The notes under the pieces are model-generated. The model made no database searches. It was not told the origin of the DNA and saw only the letters and a program-made list of their open reading frames with translations. Shown here in pieces: positions 1 through 9,931 of a stretch of DNA of 49,997 nt (position 1 is its first letter; each line of letters begins with the position of its first letter). Position numbers and translations under genes: made by a program. The DNA is from an uncultured Clostridia bacterium (GTDB lineage Bacteria; Bacillota; Clostridia; Oscillospirales; Feifaniaceae), in assembly GCA_944376235.1 (NCBI GenBank), contig CALWCA010000014.1, forward strand, positions 1-49,997, in the 5' to 3' direction.

Positions 1-2147
1 GCAAAGGTGAGCTTCGTCCCATCGCTGTCGATGGTGACATGCTGCCCGTCGGAGAGGGTGCCCCGAATCAGCATCTCCGCCAGCTCCGTCTCTAGGTTCT
101 TCTGGAGGTACCGCTTCACCGGGCGGGCGCCGTAGGCCGGGTCGTAGCTGGCCTGGGCGATGAACGCCTTGGCCGCATCGGTGAGGCTCATGGTGATCTC
201 CCGGTCCACCAGGCGGTCGGCGATCCCCTTGGCGGCGATATCGATGATGCCGCTAATCTGACTTTCTGTCAGGGGGCTGAACACCACGATATCGTCGATC
301 CGGTTGAGGAACTCGGGGCGGAAGTACTTCTTCAGCTCCCCGGTGACCTGCTCCTTCACGCCGCTGTCGATGGTGCCGTCCTGGCGGATGCTCTCTGTCA
401 GGAATGTGCTGCCGATGTTGCTGGTCATAATGACAATGGTGTTCTTGAAGTCCACCGTGCGGCCCTGCGAGTCGGTGATGCGGCCGTCGTCAAGCACCTG
501 CAGCAGTACGTTGAAGACGTCGGGATGCGCTTTTTCAATTTCGTCAAAGAGCACCACGCTGTAAGGCTTGCGGCGCACCGCCTCGGTGAGCTGGCCGCCC
601 TCCTCGTAGCCCACATATCCCGGAGGCGCTCCGATAAGGCGGGATACGGAGTATTTCTCCATATATTCGCTCATGTCGATGCGAACCAGATTGCGCTCGT
701 CGTCAAAGAGTGCCTGCGCAAGCGCCTTGGCAAGCTCGGTCTTGCCTACGCCGGTCGGCCCCAAAAACAGGAAGGAGCCGATGGGGCGGCGCGGGTCGCG
801 GATTCCGGCGCGCGAGCGCAAAATGGCGTCGCTCACGCGCTGCACGGCCTCGTCCTGGCCTACCACGCGCTGGTGCAGCGTATCGGCCAGATGGAGCAGC
901 TTGTCACGCTCGCCCTCTATCAGGCGCGCCACCGGGATGCCGGTCCAGCGCTCCACGATGCGGGCGATTTCCTCGTCGGTCACGGTGTCACGCAGCAGGG
1001 TGTTTTCGGCCACGCCCTCCGACTTCTCAAGCTCCTCAAGCTCTTTTTGAAGCTGGGGCAGACGCCCGTATTTGAGTTCAGCCGCCTTGTTGAGGTCGTA
1101 TTCGCGCTGGGCGCGCTCGATGTCTGCCGAGACGGCCTCGATTTGCTCACGCAGCTTCTGCACGCGGCCAATCGAGTTCTTTTCCTTTTCCCATTGGGCG
1201 CGAAGCGTTTCAAATTCGCTGCGCAGTCCGGCAAGCTCCTCCTGCAGCGTGGCCAGCCGCTCCTTGGAAAGCGCGTCGGTCTCCTTTTTGAGCGCCGCCT
1301 CTTCGATCTCGTGCTGGATGATGCGCCGGGAGATGACGTCAAGCTTGGTGGGCATGGAGTCCATCTCGGTACGAATCAGCGCGCAGGCCTCGTCAACCAG
1401 GTCAATGGCCTTGTCGGGCAGGAAACGGTCGGCAATGTAGCGGTTGGACAGAACCGCCGCCGCGACCAGAGCGCCGTCTTGGATCTTGACGCCGTGGAAG
1501 ACCTCGTACCGCTCCTTCAGGCCGCGCAGGATGCCGATGGTGTCCTCCACCGTCGGCTGGTCGACCAGCACCGGTTGGAAACGCCGCTCGAGCGCCGCGT
1601 CCTTTTCAATATACTTGCGGTATTCGTTGAGGGTCGTGGCGCCGATGCAGTGCAGCTCGCCGCGCGCCAGCATGGGCTTGAGCAGGTTGCCGGCGTCAAT
1701 GGCGCCGTCCGCCGCGCCGGCGCCCACGATGGTGTGCAGCTCGTCGATAAAGAGGATGATGCGCCCTTCACTTTTCTTGATTTCCTCAAGGACAGACTTC
1801 AGACGCTCTTCAAATTCGCCACGGAATTTCGCGCCCGCAATCAGAGCGCCCATGTCGAGCGAGAAAATGGTCTTGTTGCGCAGCCCGTCGGGCACGTCGC
1901 CGCGCACGATGCGCTGCGCCAGCCCTTCGGCAATGGCCGTTTTGCCAACGCCGGGCTCGCCGATTAAAACAGGATTGTTCTTGGTCTTTCGGGACAAAAT
2001 GCGGATGACATTTCGGATTTCTTCATCACGGCCGATGACGGGATCGGGATTGCCGGCCCGCGCCCGATCCACAAGGTCGGTTCCGTAAATCTTGATGGCC
2101 TCATAGCCTTCGCTTGATGTTTCAGGGGTGTTGTGAAAGCTGTTCAT
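1..2147 (-). CDS. clpB: ATP-dependent disaggregase ClpB, lacking the N-domain (3' end cut by window edge)
   Basis: ClpB extracts and unfolds polypeptides from aggregates together with DnaK, in the cytoplasm. The translation begins [19 protein letters not shown] and runs at once into the first AAA+ module, with Walker A GEPGVGKT and Walker [11 protein letters not shown] charged coiled-coil middle domain (about residues 265-400) and a second AAA+ module follow, with [14 protein letters not shown] and a [11 protein letters not shown] Walker B. The usual ~140-residue N-terminal substrate domain is absent. The ATG at 2147 has a strong AGGAGG Shine-Dalgarno and only the CIRCE region lies upstream, so no N-domain is encoded there. 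The last residues of the C-terminal domain fall outside the window. Heat-shock control by HrcA is expected from the perfect CIRCE at 2272-2298. The middle domain makes ClpB more likely than ClpC or ClpA. Confidence 0.95.
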   Translation of the reverse strand, partial: MNSFHNTPETSSEGYEAIKIYGTDLVDRARAGNPDPVIGRDEEIRNVIRILSRKTKNNPVLIGEPGVGKTAIAEGLAQRIVRGDVPDGLRNKTIFSLDMGALIAGAKFRGEFEERLKSVLEEIKKSEGRIILFIDELHTIVGAGAADGAIDAGNLLKPMLARGELHCIGATTLNEYRKYIEKDAALERRFQPVLVDQPTVEDTIGILRGLKERYEVFHGVKIQDGALVAAAVLSNRYIADRFLPDKAIDLVDEACALIRTEMDSMPTKLDVISRRIIQHEIEEAALKKETDALSKERLATLQEELAGLRSEFETLRAQWEKEKNSIGRVQKLREQIEAVSADIERAQREYDLNKAAELKYGRLPQLQKELEELEKSEGVAENTLLRDTVTDEEIARIVERWTGIPVARLIEGERDKLLHLADTLHQRVVGQDEAVQRVSDAILRSRAGIRDPRRPIGSFLFLGPTGVGKTELAKALAQALFDDERNLVRIDMSEYMEKYSVSRLIGAPPGYVGYEEGGQLTEAVRRKPYSVVLFDEIEKAHPDVFNVLLQVLDDGRITDSQGRTVDFKNTIVIMTSNIGSTFLTESIRQDGTIDSGVKEQVTGELKKYFRPEFLNRIDDIVVFSPLTESQISGIIDIAAKGIADRLVDREITMSLTDAAKAFIAQASYDPAYGARPVKRYLQKNLETELAEMLIRGTLSDGQHVTIDSDGTKLTF

Positions 2148-2271
2148 AGAGCTCCTCCTTTTCCGGACGGAAAAGAAAGCTTTGCCGGTTCCGTCCTTTT
2201 CTCTCTTACGAATACAGTGTACCCCTGAATTGTGACTAAATATGTATGAAATTATGTCTAAAGTGTTAATT

Positions 2272-2298
2272 TTAGCACTCAAAGAAATTGAGTGCTAA
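2272..2298 (-). promoter_or_regulatory. CIRCE operator (HrcA site) upstream of clpB
   Basis: TTAGCACTC, nine bases, then GAGTGCTAA: a perfect match to the CIRCE inverted repeat bound by the HrcA heat-shock repressor. It lies 124 bp upstream of the clpB start. On the minus strand the right CIRCE arm contains TTGAGT, followed after 16 bp by TAGACA, a weak promoter candidate overlapping the operator. Confidence 0.95.
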
Positions 2299-2375
2299 AA
2301 TTTTGGCGTGAGAGCTTTGCACAGGGCTTTGCCTATTATTTGACAGGGAACGGGGGAGGTGCGGGCAGAGAAGGG

Positions 2376-2416
2376 GCGCGGCGGGACGGAAGCCCGTGAC
2401 TTCCGTCCCGCCGCGC
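2376..2416 (-). terminator. Perfect 17-bp hairpin downstream of the TVP38-like gene
   Basis: Arms at 2376-2392 and 2400-2416 are perfectly complementary around a 7-nt loop. It lies 81 bp past the stop of the 2498-3229 gene and before clpB. No T-run follows on either strand, so it is either an atypical terminator or an mRNA 3'-end stabiliser. The rest of 2148-2497 holds the CIRCE element and clpB leader and no other gene that I can see. Confidence 0.5.
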
Positions 2417-2497
2417 TCCAGGGTGCCCCAAAGCAAAGCCCCCGTTTGACCCACGGAAAAGCCGGGGTACAAACAGGGGGTACGGTGCAGGGGATGC

Positions 2498-3229
2498 TCA
2501 CTCAGGATCTGACGTTTCGCGGGTAGGCTTTCCAAGTCCCATTTTACGCCCAGTCAAATAGCCTCCCACCAGAAGTGTGAGCAACACTGCCAGGGTTGCA
2601 AGGAGGGCAGGATAGTTCCTTTCATAGAGGGTGGAGCCTACCATGGTCCAGACCAGGGTGTTGGGAATGCGGGCTAAGGCGTAGACAAAAAACAGGCGGG
2701 TGGCGCTGATGGGGGTCAGGCCGGCGACGTATACTAGTACGTCTTTTGGGAAAACCGGGACAAGGAAAGCAACCATCACACCCAGCATGCCCTTTGCCGA
2801 GTTGAGTACGCGGGTACACTGCATCACAGCTTTTTTGGAGAGCAGACGGGAAATAAAGTCATATCCCAGCAGCCTCGAAAGGTAAAATGCGATGGCAGCG
2901 CCCAGCATCGAACTTGACCAGGTCAAAAGAAAGCCAAGCGGCAGTCCGTAAAGATAGCCCCCGCAGGTGCAGACAAGGTCGCCGGGAACGATGACGGTGA
3001 CAATGCTGAGTATTTCAAGGCCGACATAGCCGGCCACGCCCCACACGCCGAGACCGAGCAGGGTGTCGCGCACCTGCTCAGGATGGCGCAGCCAGGCCGT
3101 GATGTCTCTTCCGTAGAACAGGGCAAAGAGCCCCAAAAGAAGTGCTACCACGAGCAGAAGGGCAAACTTGAAAAGCATTTTTTTGTCGGTGCCGGTTTTT
3201 TGAAAAAACGTGTGAAGGGAGTGCTTCAT
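2498..3229 (-). CDS. TVP38/TMEM64 (DedA-like) family membrane protein
   Basis: A 243-residue integral membrane protein. After a short basic N-terminus there are about five to six hydrophobic segments. Family hallmarks are the central GDLVCTCGGYLYGLPLGF region, a re-entrant-loop type motif typical of the VTT/SNARE-associated domain, and VPVFPKDVLVYVAGLTPIS further on. Bacterial relatives act in lipid or ion movement across the cytoplasmic membrane, but the substrate here is unknown. Its start lies 9 bp after the stop of the YgiQ-like gene, so the two are probably cotranscribed. Confidence 0.85.
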   Translation of the reverse strand: MKHSLHTFFQKTGTDKKMLFKFALLLVVALLLGLFALFYGRDITAWLRHPEQVRDTLLGLGVWGVAGYVGLEILSIVTVIVPGDLVCTCGGYLYGLPLGFLLTWSSSMLGAAIAFYLSRLLGYDFISRLLSKKAVMQCTRVLNSAKGMLGVMVAFLVPVFPKDVLVYVAGLTPISATRLFFVYALARIPNTLVWTMVGSTLYERNYPALLATLAVLLTLLVGGYLTGRKMGLGKPTRETSDPE

Positions 3230-3238
3230 GAGGGCCTC

Positions 3239-5146
3239 CTAAGGCTTCTTTGGGGCGGGCCGTCCGCCGTGCTTGGGCGGACGCGAGGCAGCGCGCTGTG
3301 CGCGTAGCTCGGTCTTTTTGCGGGTGTCGGGCCTGCGGCCCTGGGTGGTGCGCCGCTGGCCGGGAGCCGCGGGCACCAGGCATTCGGAGCCGGAGCCGAT
3401 GAGATCAGGACGGCCGGCCGCCAGCAGGGCGGCGCGCACTTTTTCGTAATTTTGCGGGCGGAAAAACTGCAGCAGCGCGCGCTGCTGGGCCTTTTCCTCG
3501 GGGGAGCGGGCCACATAGACCGGCTTTCCCGAGACGGGGTCGAGCCCCGTGTAGTACATGGCGGTCGAGATGGTGCCGGGCGTAGGATAAAAGTCCTGCA
3601 CCTGCTCAGGGTGCAGATGGTGGCTCTTGAGGTAGCAGGCCAGCGCCACGGCGTCTTCCAAACGGCTGCCGGGGTGAGAGCTCATGAGGTAGGGCACCAG
3701 ATATTGCTTTAAGCCCCACTTTCGGTTGAGAGCGGCATACTGCTCGCAAAAGGCGTCAAATACGGCCTGAGAGGGCTTGCCCATGCAGCACAGTACGTTG
3801 TCGGAGATGTGCTCGGGTGCCACCTTGAGCTGTCCGCTCACATGGTATTTTACTAGCTCCTCAAAAAAGGTAGGATCCCTGTCGAGCAGCATGTAGTCAA
3901 AGCGAAGGCCGCTGCGCACGAAGACCTTTTTTACGCCGGGCAGGGCGCGCACCTCGCGCAGGATGTCAAGATACTCGGTGTGGTCGACCTCCAGATTGGG
4001 GCAGGGGTCTGGCGCCAGGCAGCGCCGGTCGGGGCATGCGCCGCAGGTGAGCTGCTTTTGGCAGGCGGGGTACCGGAAGTTGGCGGTGGGGCCGCCGATG
4101 TCGTGGATGTAGCCTTTGAAGCGGGGCGACTGCGTCAGCCGGCGCGCCTCGCGCAGGATGGACTGCTTGGAGCGGCTGGTGACGGTGCGGCTCTGGTGCA
4201 GCGTGAGGGCGCAGAAGTTGCAGGCGCCAAAGCAGCCTCTGTTGTGGATGATGGAAAACTCTACCTCGGCGATGGCCGGCACGCCGCCCAGGGCGTCGTA
4301 GGAGGGATGGGGTGCGTTGCAGTAGGGCAGCTCGTAGACGTGGTCAAACTCTTCCATGGAAAGCGGACGCATGGGCGGGTTTTGCTTGACAAAGCGCAGG
4401 CCGTGCTGCTGATACAGGGGCCGTCCGCGCACGGCGTCCTGCTCGCGATACTGGGTGGCGGTGGCGGAGGCATAGGCCTTTTTGTTGCGGCGCAGCGTTT
4501 CAAAGTCGGGCAGCAGGATGCCGTCGCCCTCGGGGCTGTCCACCATCACGCAGGTGCCGCGCACGTCGGTGATGGAGGAGATGGGCTCTCCGGCCGCCAG
4601 ACGGCGCGCAATCTCGACCACCGACAGCTCCCCCATGCCATACATGAGCAAATCGGCCCCCGAGTCCACCAGAATGGAGCGGCGCACGGCGTCGTCCCAG
4701 TAGTCGTAGTGGGCAAAGCGGCGCAACGAAGCCTCGATACCGCCGATCAGAAGCGGCACGCCGGGCGCCGCCTCGCGGATGCGGCCTGAATAGACGATAA
4801 CGGCACGGTCGGGCCGCTTTCCCGCCGCACCGCCCGGCGTATAGGCGTCCTGGCTGCGGCGCTTTTTTGCTGCGGTGTAGTGGTTGACCATGGAGTCGAT
4901 GTTGCCCGAGTTGCACAAAAAGGCATAACGGGGCAGGCCCAGGCGCAAAAAGTCGTTTGCGCTGCGCCAGTCGGGCTGGGAGATGATGCCCACGGTAAAC
5001 CCTGCGTCCTCCAGCACACGGCCGATGATGGCGGTGCCAAAGCTGGGATGGTCGACATAGGCGTCTCCCGTGACAAGGACAAAGTCAAGCTGCTCGATGC
5101 CTCGGCGCTCCAAGTCCTCACGGGAAATGGGAAGAAACTCCGGCAT
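3239..5146 (-). CDS. YgiQ family radical SAM protein
   Basis: A 635-residue protein starting MPEFLPISREDLERRGIEQLD. I chose the ATG at 5146 because AAGGAG lies 5 bases upstream; a longer frame of ten more codons exists but has no ribosome site. An N-terminal YgiQ-specific region with a cobalamin-binding-like fold comes first. The radical SAM signature RGCFGACNFC (CxxxCxxC) sits near residue 305. A Cys-rich patch (CQKQLTCGACPDRRC) and a basic Arg/Lys/Pro-rich tail follow. The family is widespread in anaerobes but its reaction is not established. It probably shares a transcript with the TVP38-like gene. Confidence 0.92.
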   Translation of the reverse strand: MPEFLPISREDLERRGIEQLDFVLVTGDAYVDHPSFGTAIIGRVLEDAGFTVGIISQPDWRSANDFLRLGLPRYAFLCNSGNIDSMVNHYTAAKKRRSQDAYTPGGAAGKRPDRAVIVYSGRIREAAPGVPLLIGGIEASLRRFAHYDYWDDAVRRSILVDSGADLLMYGMGELSVVEIARRLAAGEPISSITDVRGTCVMVDSPEGDGILLPDFETLRRNKKAYASATATQYREQDAVRGRPLYQQHGLRFVKQNPPMRPLSMEEFDHVYELPYCNAPHPSYDALGGVPAIAEVEFSIIHNRGCFGACNFCALTLHQSRTVTSRSKQSILREARRLTQSPRFKGYIHDIGGPTANFRYPACQKQLTCGACPDRRCLAPDPCPNLEVDHTEYLDILREVRALPGVKKVFVRSGLRFDYMLLDRDPTFFEELVKYHVSGQLKVAPEHISDNVLCCMGKPSQAVFDAFCEQYAALNRKWGLKQYLVPYLMSSHPGSRLEDAVALACYLKSHHLHPEQVQDFYPTPGTISTAMYYTGLDPVSGKPVYVARSPEEKAQQRALLQFFRPQNYEKVRAALLAAGRPDLIGSGSECLVPAAPGQRRTTQGRRPDTRKKTELRAQRAASRPPKHGGRPAPKKP

Positions 5147-5372
5147 GAAACTCCTTTCTCGGCAGAGGCCTGCCAAAAAACACGGTGGGAAAGACGGCCG
5201 CAGTCTGCGGACGCCTCAAAAAAGCTGGAGGGCAGGCAAAACAGCCCCTATGAAACAGGGCCTGTCGTTTTGCGGCCCTTGGCGCCGGGGACGCTTTGGA
5301 AGCTCCCGCTCAAGAAAAGCACAGAGAACGGCGCCCGCCCGTCCTTTGGAAAAGGGGTGCGGCATGGAAGGC

Positions 5373-7895
5373 TCAGTCATCCATGCGGCGCAGGCGCATT
5401 TCCTGCCACTCCTGCTTGGAGATGCGGATTTGGCGGGGCTTGCTGCCCTCGGAGGGCCCCACGATGCCGCGCGCCTCCATCTCGTCGACCAGGCGGGCCG
5501 CGCGGGCATAGCCCAGCTTGAGGCGGCGCTGCAAAAAGGAGACCGAGGCGTTGCCGGACTCCAGCACGGCGTCGATGGCGGGCAGCAGCATCTCGTCCTC
5601 CTCGTCCTCGCCGGCGCCGGAAGCGCCGGCCTGTCCGCTCTTTTCGCTTTCGCGCTCGATTTGCTCCATCACGACCTCGTCGTAGTCATGCCCTACGTTT
5701 TGGCCCTTGATGTCGGCCACGATGGCCTCGACCTCCTTGTCGGTGACAAGGCAGCCCTGGACGCGCAGGGGCTTGATGGCGCCGAGCGGGTAATAGAGCA
5801 TGTCGCCCTTGCCGATCAGCTTTTCGGCGCCCGCCGCGTCCAGAATGGTGCGCGAGTCGATTTGCGAGGAGACGGCAAAGGCGATGCGCGAGGGGATGTT
5901 GGCCTTGATGGTGCCGGTGATGACGTTGACGGTGGGGCGCTGCGTGGCAATGACAAGGTGCATGCCGGCGGCGCGCGCCATCTGAGCCAGACGCATGATG
6001 GAGTCCTCCACCTCGCCCGGCGCCGTCATCATGAGGTCGGCCAGCTCGTCGATGACGATGACGATGCGCGGCAGGGGGGTGATTTCCTCGTCGCCCACGG
6101 CCAGGGCGTTGTATCCGGCGATGTCCTTGACGCCGCGCGCCGCGAACATCTGATAGCGTTTTTGCATTTCGCCCACGGCCCACGAGAGGGCCCCGGCCGC
6201 CTTTTTGGGGTCGGTGACCACCGGGATCATCAGGTGGGGGATGCCGTTGTAGCCCCCCAGCTCGACCACCTTGGGGTCGACCAGAATCATGCGCACCTCT
6301 TCGGGCTTGGCCTTGTAGAGCAGGGAGATGATCAGCGAATTGATGCACACCGATTTTCCCGAGCCGGTGGCGCCGGCGATGAGAACGTGGGGCATGCGCG
6401 AGATGTCGCCCACCACCGGCAGGCCGGCGATGTCGCGTCCCAGGCAGAAGGTGAGCGGGCTTGAGGCGCGGCGGAACTGGTCGGACTCCAGGATGGATCG
6501 CAAATAGACGGTGGATACCGTTTTGTTGGGCACCTCGATGCCGATGGCGGCCTTGCCGGGGATGGGGGCTTCGATGCGCACCCCCACGGCTGCAAGCGAG
6601 AGGGCGATGTCGTCGGCCAGATTGGTGATTTTGCTGATTTTGACGCCTGCTGCCGGCGTGAGCTCATAGCGGGTCACGGCGGGCCCACGAGACGCGCCCA
6701 GCAGCGTGGCTTCCACCCCGAAGCTGTGCAGCGTTTCGATAATTTTGGTGGAGGAGGCGATGACCTCCTCGCGCCCTGTAGAGGCGCTGCCGCCGGGGTC
6801 ACGCGTCAAAAGCGAGAGCGGCGGCACGCGGTAGACGCCCACTTTGGAATCGTCTTGCGCCTGCTGCTCGACGCTGGCAATTTCCTCCGCCAGCTCCTGG
6901 CTGCTCATCGAGACGGGCTGGCCGGGCAGGCTGGGGTCTGTGCCCGGCTCGGGAAAGGGCTGCTGCCCCGCATCGTGCTGTGGGTGCGGCTGTGCCACGG
7001 CTTCGCCCGAGGCTTCCTGAATGGCATCGCCGGAAGTGATGGCCTCCTCGACGGCGCCTTTTTTGGCGCGGCGCGGCATAAAGGTGGGCGGGGTGGGCAG
7101 CTCATCCCTGGAGGGGGTGGGCGAGGGCTGCTCCCCGTCAATCGAGAGATCCTGCGGGCGGTGCCTTGACGTTTTTTTCTCGGCGGCCCTTTCAGCCCGC
7201 TCTTCGCGCTCCCACTCGTGCTCCAGCCTGCGCCGCTCGCGCTCGGCCTCTTTTTGCTCCCGCCGCTCGGCACGCTCGGCCTTTTTGCGCTCGCGCTCGG
7301 GGAAGAGGGAGCGCAAGATGCCCTCCACCGTGACGCCCCACAGCACCACGGCACAGAGAATCATGCAGGCCAGATAAATCATGAGAGCGCCGAAGGAGCC
7401 GCACATGGGCACCAGCGCACCGCTCAGCAGACCGCCGACAACGCCGCCCGAGCCCAGCGTCTGCTGGCCCTGGGCAAAGAGCTCCTCCACCATGGCCCAG
7501 CCCGTGCCCTGCACGTCGGGCGCGAGAAGGTGGACGGCGCCCGAGAGCGTCACAGTCAGCACGAAGCCTGCGGTTTTCTTGGCGCCGTAGGACTTGTCCT
7601 TTTTGCCAAAGGCGTTGAGCAGCCCGGCGTAAATGAGGGCGCAGGGCAGCAGAAAGGCGGAGAGGCCAAAGAGACCCAGCAAAAGCTCGCGGATCCATTC
7701 GCCCACGGCGCCGCCGATGGGCTTTTCGGGGGCGATAAGCCCCGCAATCATGCAGCACAGCAAAAAGACGCCGAAAATCAGCTGCGTGACGGCACGCAGC
7801 TGACGGTGAAATTCCGCTCTGCGCTTGTTTTGGGCGCGCGTGGCGGCGGCTTTCGCCTTGCTGTCTGCGGTGGATTTTTGTTTTGTTTGCGCCAT
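5373..7895 (-). CDS. ftsK: DNA translocase FtsK/SpoIIIE
   Basis: An 840-residue septal DNA pump that moves chromosomal DNA through the closing division or sporulation septum. A basic N-terminus precedes four membrane helices (about residues 30-190). A highly charged Arg/Glu coiled-coil linker (about 190-250) and a Pro/Ser-rich linker follow. The motor has Walker A GATGSGKSVCIN near residue 507 and Walker B IVIVIDELADLMM near 612. The C-terminal gamma winged-helix domain (about 770-840) recognises polarity sequences. ATG at 7895 has AAGGAG upstream at slightly long spacing. The 226 bp before ygiQ hold no gene or clear signal. Sequence alone does not separate FtsK from SpoIIIE roles. Confidence 0.96.
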   Translation of the reverse strand: MAQTKQKSTADSKAKAAATRAQNKRRAEFHRQLRAVTQLIFGVFLLCCMIAGLIAPEKPIGGAVGEWIRELLLGLFGLSAFLLPCALIYAGLLNAFGKKDKSYGAKKTAGFVLTVTLSGAVHLLAPDVQGTGWAMVEELFAQGQQTLGSGGVVGGLLSGALVPMCGSFGALMIYLACMILCAVVLWGVTVEGILRSLFPERERKKAERAERREQKEAERERRRLEHEWEREERAERAAEKKTSRHRPQDLSIDGEQPSPTPSRDELPTPPTFMPRRAKKGAVEEAITSGDAIQEASGEAVAQPHPQHDAGQQPFPEPGTDPSLPGQPVSMSSQELAEEIASVEQQAQDDSKVGVYRVPPLSLLTRDPGGSASTGREEVIASSTKIIETLHSFGVEATLLGASRGPAVTRYELTPAAGVKISKITNLADDIALSLAAVGVRIEAPIPGKAAIGIEVPNKTVSTVYLRSILESDQFRRASSPLTFCLGRDIAGLPVVGDISRMPHVLIAGATGSGKSVCINSLIISLLYKAKPEEVRMILVDPKVVELGGYNGIPHLMIPVVTDPKKAAGALSWAVGEMQKRYQMFAARGVKDIAGYNALAVGDEEITPLPRIVIVIDELADLMMTAPGEVEDSIMRLAQMARAAGMHLVIATQRPTVNVITGTIKANIPSRIAFAVSSQIDSRTILDAAGAEKLIGKGDMLYYPLGAIKPLRVQGCLVTDKEVEAIVADIKGQNVGHDYDEVVMEQIERESEKSGQAGASGAGEDEEDEMLLPAIDAVLESGNASVSFLQRRLKLGYARAARLVDEMEARGIVGPSEGSKPRQIRISKQEWQEMRLRRMDD

Positions 7896-8015
7896 ACGGA
7901 AATGGAGCTCCTTTCAGGGTTGGGTGTCAGGCGGTGCGCCGGGAGAAAAGGCGGGGTGCCGCCTGGGGCTTTTCAGAGAGGCAGGGGCCGTCCGGCTTGA
8001 AGCCAAAGCGGCCAG

Positions 8016-8849
8016 CTAACGGATAAAACCAAAGTAAATGATGGTGGCGCAGCCCACGACAAAGCAGTAGTAGGCAAAAGACGAGAACTTATTGTCCTTG
8101 ACCAGAAAACGCACAAGGCCGATGGCGGCGTAGCCCGTCACGGCGGCGGCGGCCATGCCGATGAGGTAGGGCGTCCAGCTCTCGGGCAGGGCCCCCTCCT
8201 TGATGACGTCGTAAAGCTCGAGAAAGACGGCGGCCAGGGTGGTGGGCAAAGAGAGCAAAAAGGAGTAGCGCACGGCAAAATCGCGCTTAAAGCCGCAGCC
8301 AAGCCCCGCCGTGATGGTCGAGCCCGAGCGGGAGACACCGGGAATGATGGCAATGAGCTGCGTGAAGCCCACGACAAGAGCCTGCCTGGCCCGTACGCTT
8401 GCCGCCCCGATGCGCCCCTCGGAAAAGCGCGACGAGAGCAGCAGGATACAGCCCGTGACAAGCAGCGCAAAGCCCACAAAGACGGGATTTTGGAAAAGGG
8501 ACTCGATAAAGCCCTTGACGGGCAGCACCAAAAACAAAGGCAGCAGCGACAAGACCAGCATATATAAGAAATTGCGCGACGGCGTGGGCCGCCCCCCTTT
8601 AAGACGCCCCTTGAAAAGGTCTCCCAAAAAAGAAAAGCACTCGAGAAGCAGACGCAGCACGTCGCGCCAAAAGGCGACGAGCACAGCCAAAAAAGTGCCC
8701 AGGTGCACCAGCACGTCAAAGAGCAGGTCCGAGCTGCCCTGCGAGGCCAGAAGATGGTTGAAAATTACAAGGTGTCCCGAGCTTGAGATGGGCAAAAATT
8801 CGGCAAAGCCCTGCACGGCACCTAAAATAATGGCTTTTAACGTGGTCAT
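8016..8849 (-). CDS. uppP: Undecaprenyl-diphosphatase UppP (BacA)
   Basis: A 277-residue polytopic membrane phosphatase that recycles undecaprenyl pyrophosphate to the monophosphate carrier for peptidoglycan and other wall polymers. It confers basal bacitracin tolerance. Family signatures are ILGAVQGFAEFLPISSSGHL at the N-terminus, carrying the catalytic Glu, and PGVSRSGSTI in the second half. The length is normal. ATG at 8849 follows AGGAG. A TATAAT box on the minus strand at 8933-8938 probably belongs to its promoter; I could not assign a convincing -35. Confidence 0.96.
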   Translation of the reverse strand: MTTLKAIILGAVQGFAEFLPISSSGHLVIFNHLLASQGSSDLLFDVLVHLGTFLAVLVAFWRDVLRLLLECFSFLGDLFKGRLKGGRPTPSRNFLYMLVLSLLPLFLVLPVKGFIESLFQNPVFVGFALLVTGCILLLSSRFSEGRIGAASVRARQALVVGFTQLIAIIPGVSRSGSTITAGLGCGFKRDFAVRYSFLLSLPTTLAAVFLELYDVIKEGALPESWTPYLIGMAAAAVTGYAAIGLVRFLVKDNKFSSFAYYCFVVGCATIIYFGFIR

Positions 8850-9005
8850 AGGGGTCTCCTTTTCAAAAACTGACGCGGCCGGGCTCTCTGCCGGCGGCCA
8901 CGGGAAATCATAGATTGGGATGGAGCAACTCCATTATACACGATGCGCCCCTCAAATAAAACCCCGTGTTTGACAAATGAGGAGGCCGCAGACGGGGAGA
9001 GAAAG

Positions 9006-9854
9006 CTAGTCTTTTTCAATGAGGCCGGTATAGCAGGCATAGACCTGGTTTTTGGGCAGCCTGCACTGCTCCGACACGCGTTTGACGGCGTCGCGTCCCG
9101 TCAGGCCCTCGTCAAGAGCCCTCCGCAGCGCCTGCTCTACATCCCCGCCGGAGGGCGCTTGCTGCAGAGCGGGCGCAGCGCCCTCAATCACCAGCACAAA
9201 CTCGCCGCGCGGCTCGGTCTGCGAAAAATGGGCGATGGCTGCGGACAGGGTGGTGCGCAGCACCTCCTCATGCAGCTTGGTCATCTCGCGGCACAGAGCA
9301 ATCTGGCGCTCGCCCAGGGCTTCAAGCAAATCGTCCAGCGTGCGCCGCAGCTTGTGGGGGGCCTCGTATAAGACAATGGTGCGAGGCTCGTCCTTCAGGG
9401 CGGCAAGGTGCTCAAACCGGCTCTTGCGGCTGGTCGACAAAAAGCCCTCGAAAACAAAGCGCCCCGTGTCGAGCCCCGAAAGGGCAAGCGCCGTGGTGAC
9501 GGCCGAAGGCCCCGGCACCGCCGCCACCGGAACACCGGCCTCGTGGCACAGCCGCACCACGTCGCAGCCGGGATCGGAGATGGCGGGCATGCCGGCGTCG
9601 GTGCACAGGGCGCAGCTCTCGCCTGCCTTCAGACGGGAGAGGATCTGCTCGCCGCGCTGGCGCAGATTGTGCTCGTAGTAGCTGACAAGCGGCTTTTTGA
9701 TGCCGCAGTGCGCCAAAAGCGCCCCCGTGACACGGGTGTCCTCCGCCGCAACGAAGTCCACCCCCGAGAGCGTTTCCAGGGCGCGCGGCGACAAATCGCC
9801 CAGGTTGCCGATGGGGGTGCCCACAAGATAGAGGGTGCCGGGTGCAATCATCAT
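9006..9854 (-). CDS. rsmI: 16S rRNA (cytidine-1402-2'-O)-methyltransferase RsmI
   Basis: A 282-residue SAM-dependent tetrapyrrole-methylase-fold enzyme that 2'-O-methylates C1402 in the ribosomal P site. Diagnostic runs are LYLVGTPIGNLGDLSPRAL at the start, AAEDTRVTGALLAHCGI, ALCTDAGMPAISDPG, and VPGPSAVTTALALSGLDTGRF followed by FEGFL. Two adjacent ATGs (9854, 9851) follow AGGAGG, and I took the first. It lies in the same direction as uppP, 156 bp away. Confidence 0.95.
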   Translation of the reverse strand: MMIAPGTLYLVGTPIGNLGDLSPRALETLSGVDFVAAEDTRVTGALLAHCGIKKPLVSYYEHNLRQRGEQILSRLKAGESCALCTDAGMPAISDPGCDVVRLCHEAGVPVAAVPGPSAVTTALALSGLDTGRFVFEGFLSTSRKSRFEHLAALKDEPRTIVLYEAPHKLRRTLDDLLEALGERQIALCREMTKLHEEVLRTTLSAAIAHFSQTEPRGEFVLVIEGAAPALQQAPSGGDVEQALRRALDEGLTGRDAVKRVSEQCRLPKNQVYACYTGLIEKD

Positions 9855-9880
9855 TGCGTCCTCCTTGAAAATATAAGCAA

Positions 9881-9907
9881 AGAGCCTGTGCGCAGCGCAC
9901 AGGCTCT
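9881..9907 (-). terminator. Hairpin between ferredoxin and rsmI
   Basis: Twelve-base arms AGAGCCTGTGCG / CGCACAGGCTCT around a 3-nt loop, 24 bp after the ferredoxin stop. On the minus strand the tail is a moderately U-rich TTGCTTATATTTTC; on the plus strand it is TTTT. It probably ends the short ferredoxin transcript. Confidence 0.7.
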
Positions 9908-9931
9908 TTTGACTTTGGAAACGGCAGCGTC

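Noticed and set aside
525-1967. Long plus-strand ORF opposite clpB
   Set aside because: It is the antisense shadow of the GC-rich clpB frame, which is unambiguous. The same applies to the long plus-strand frames opposite ftsK, argS, the MocR gene and the SLH gene.
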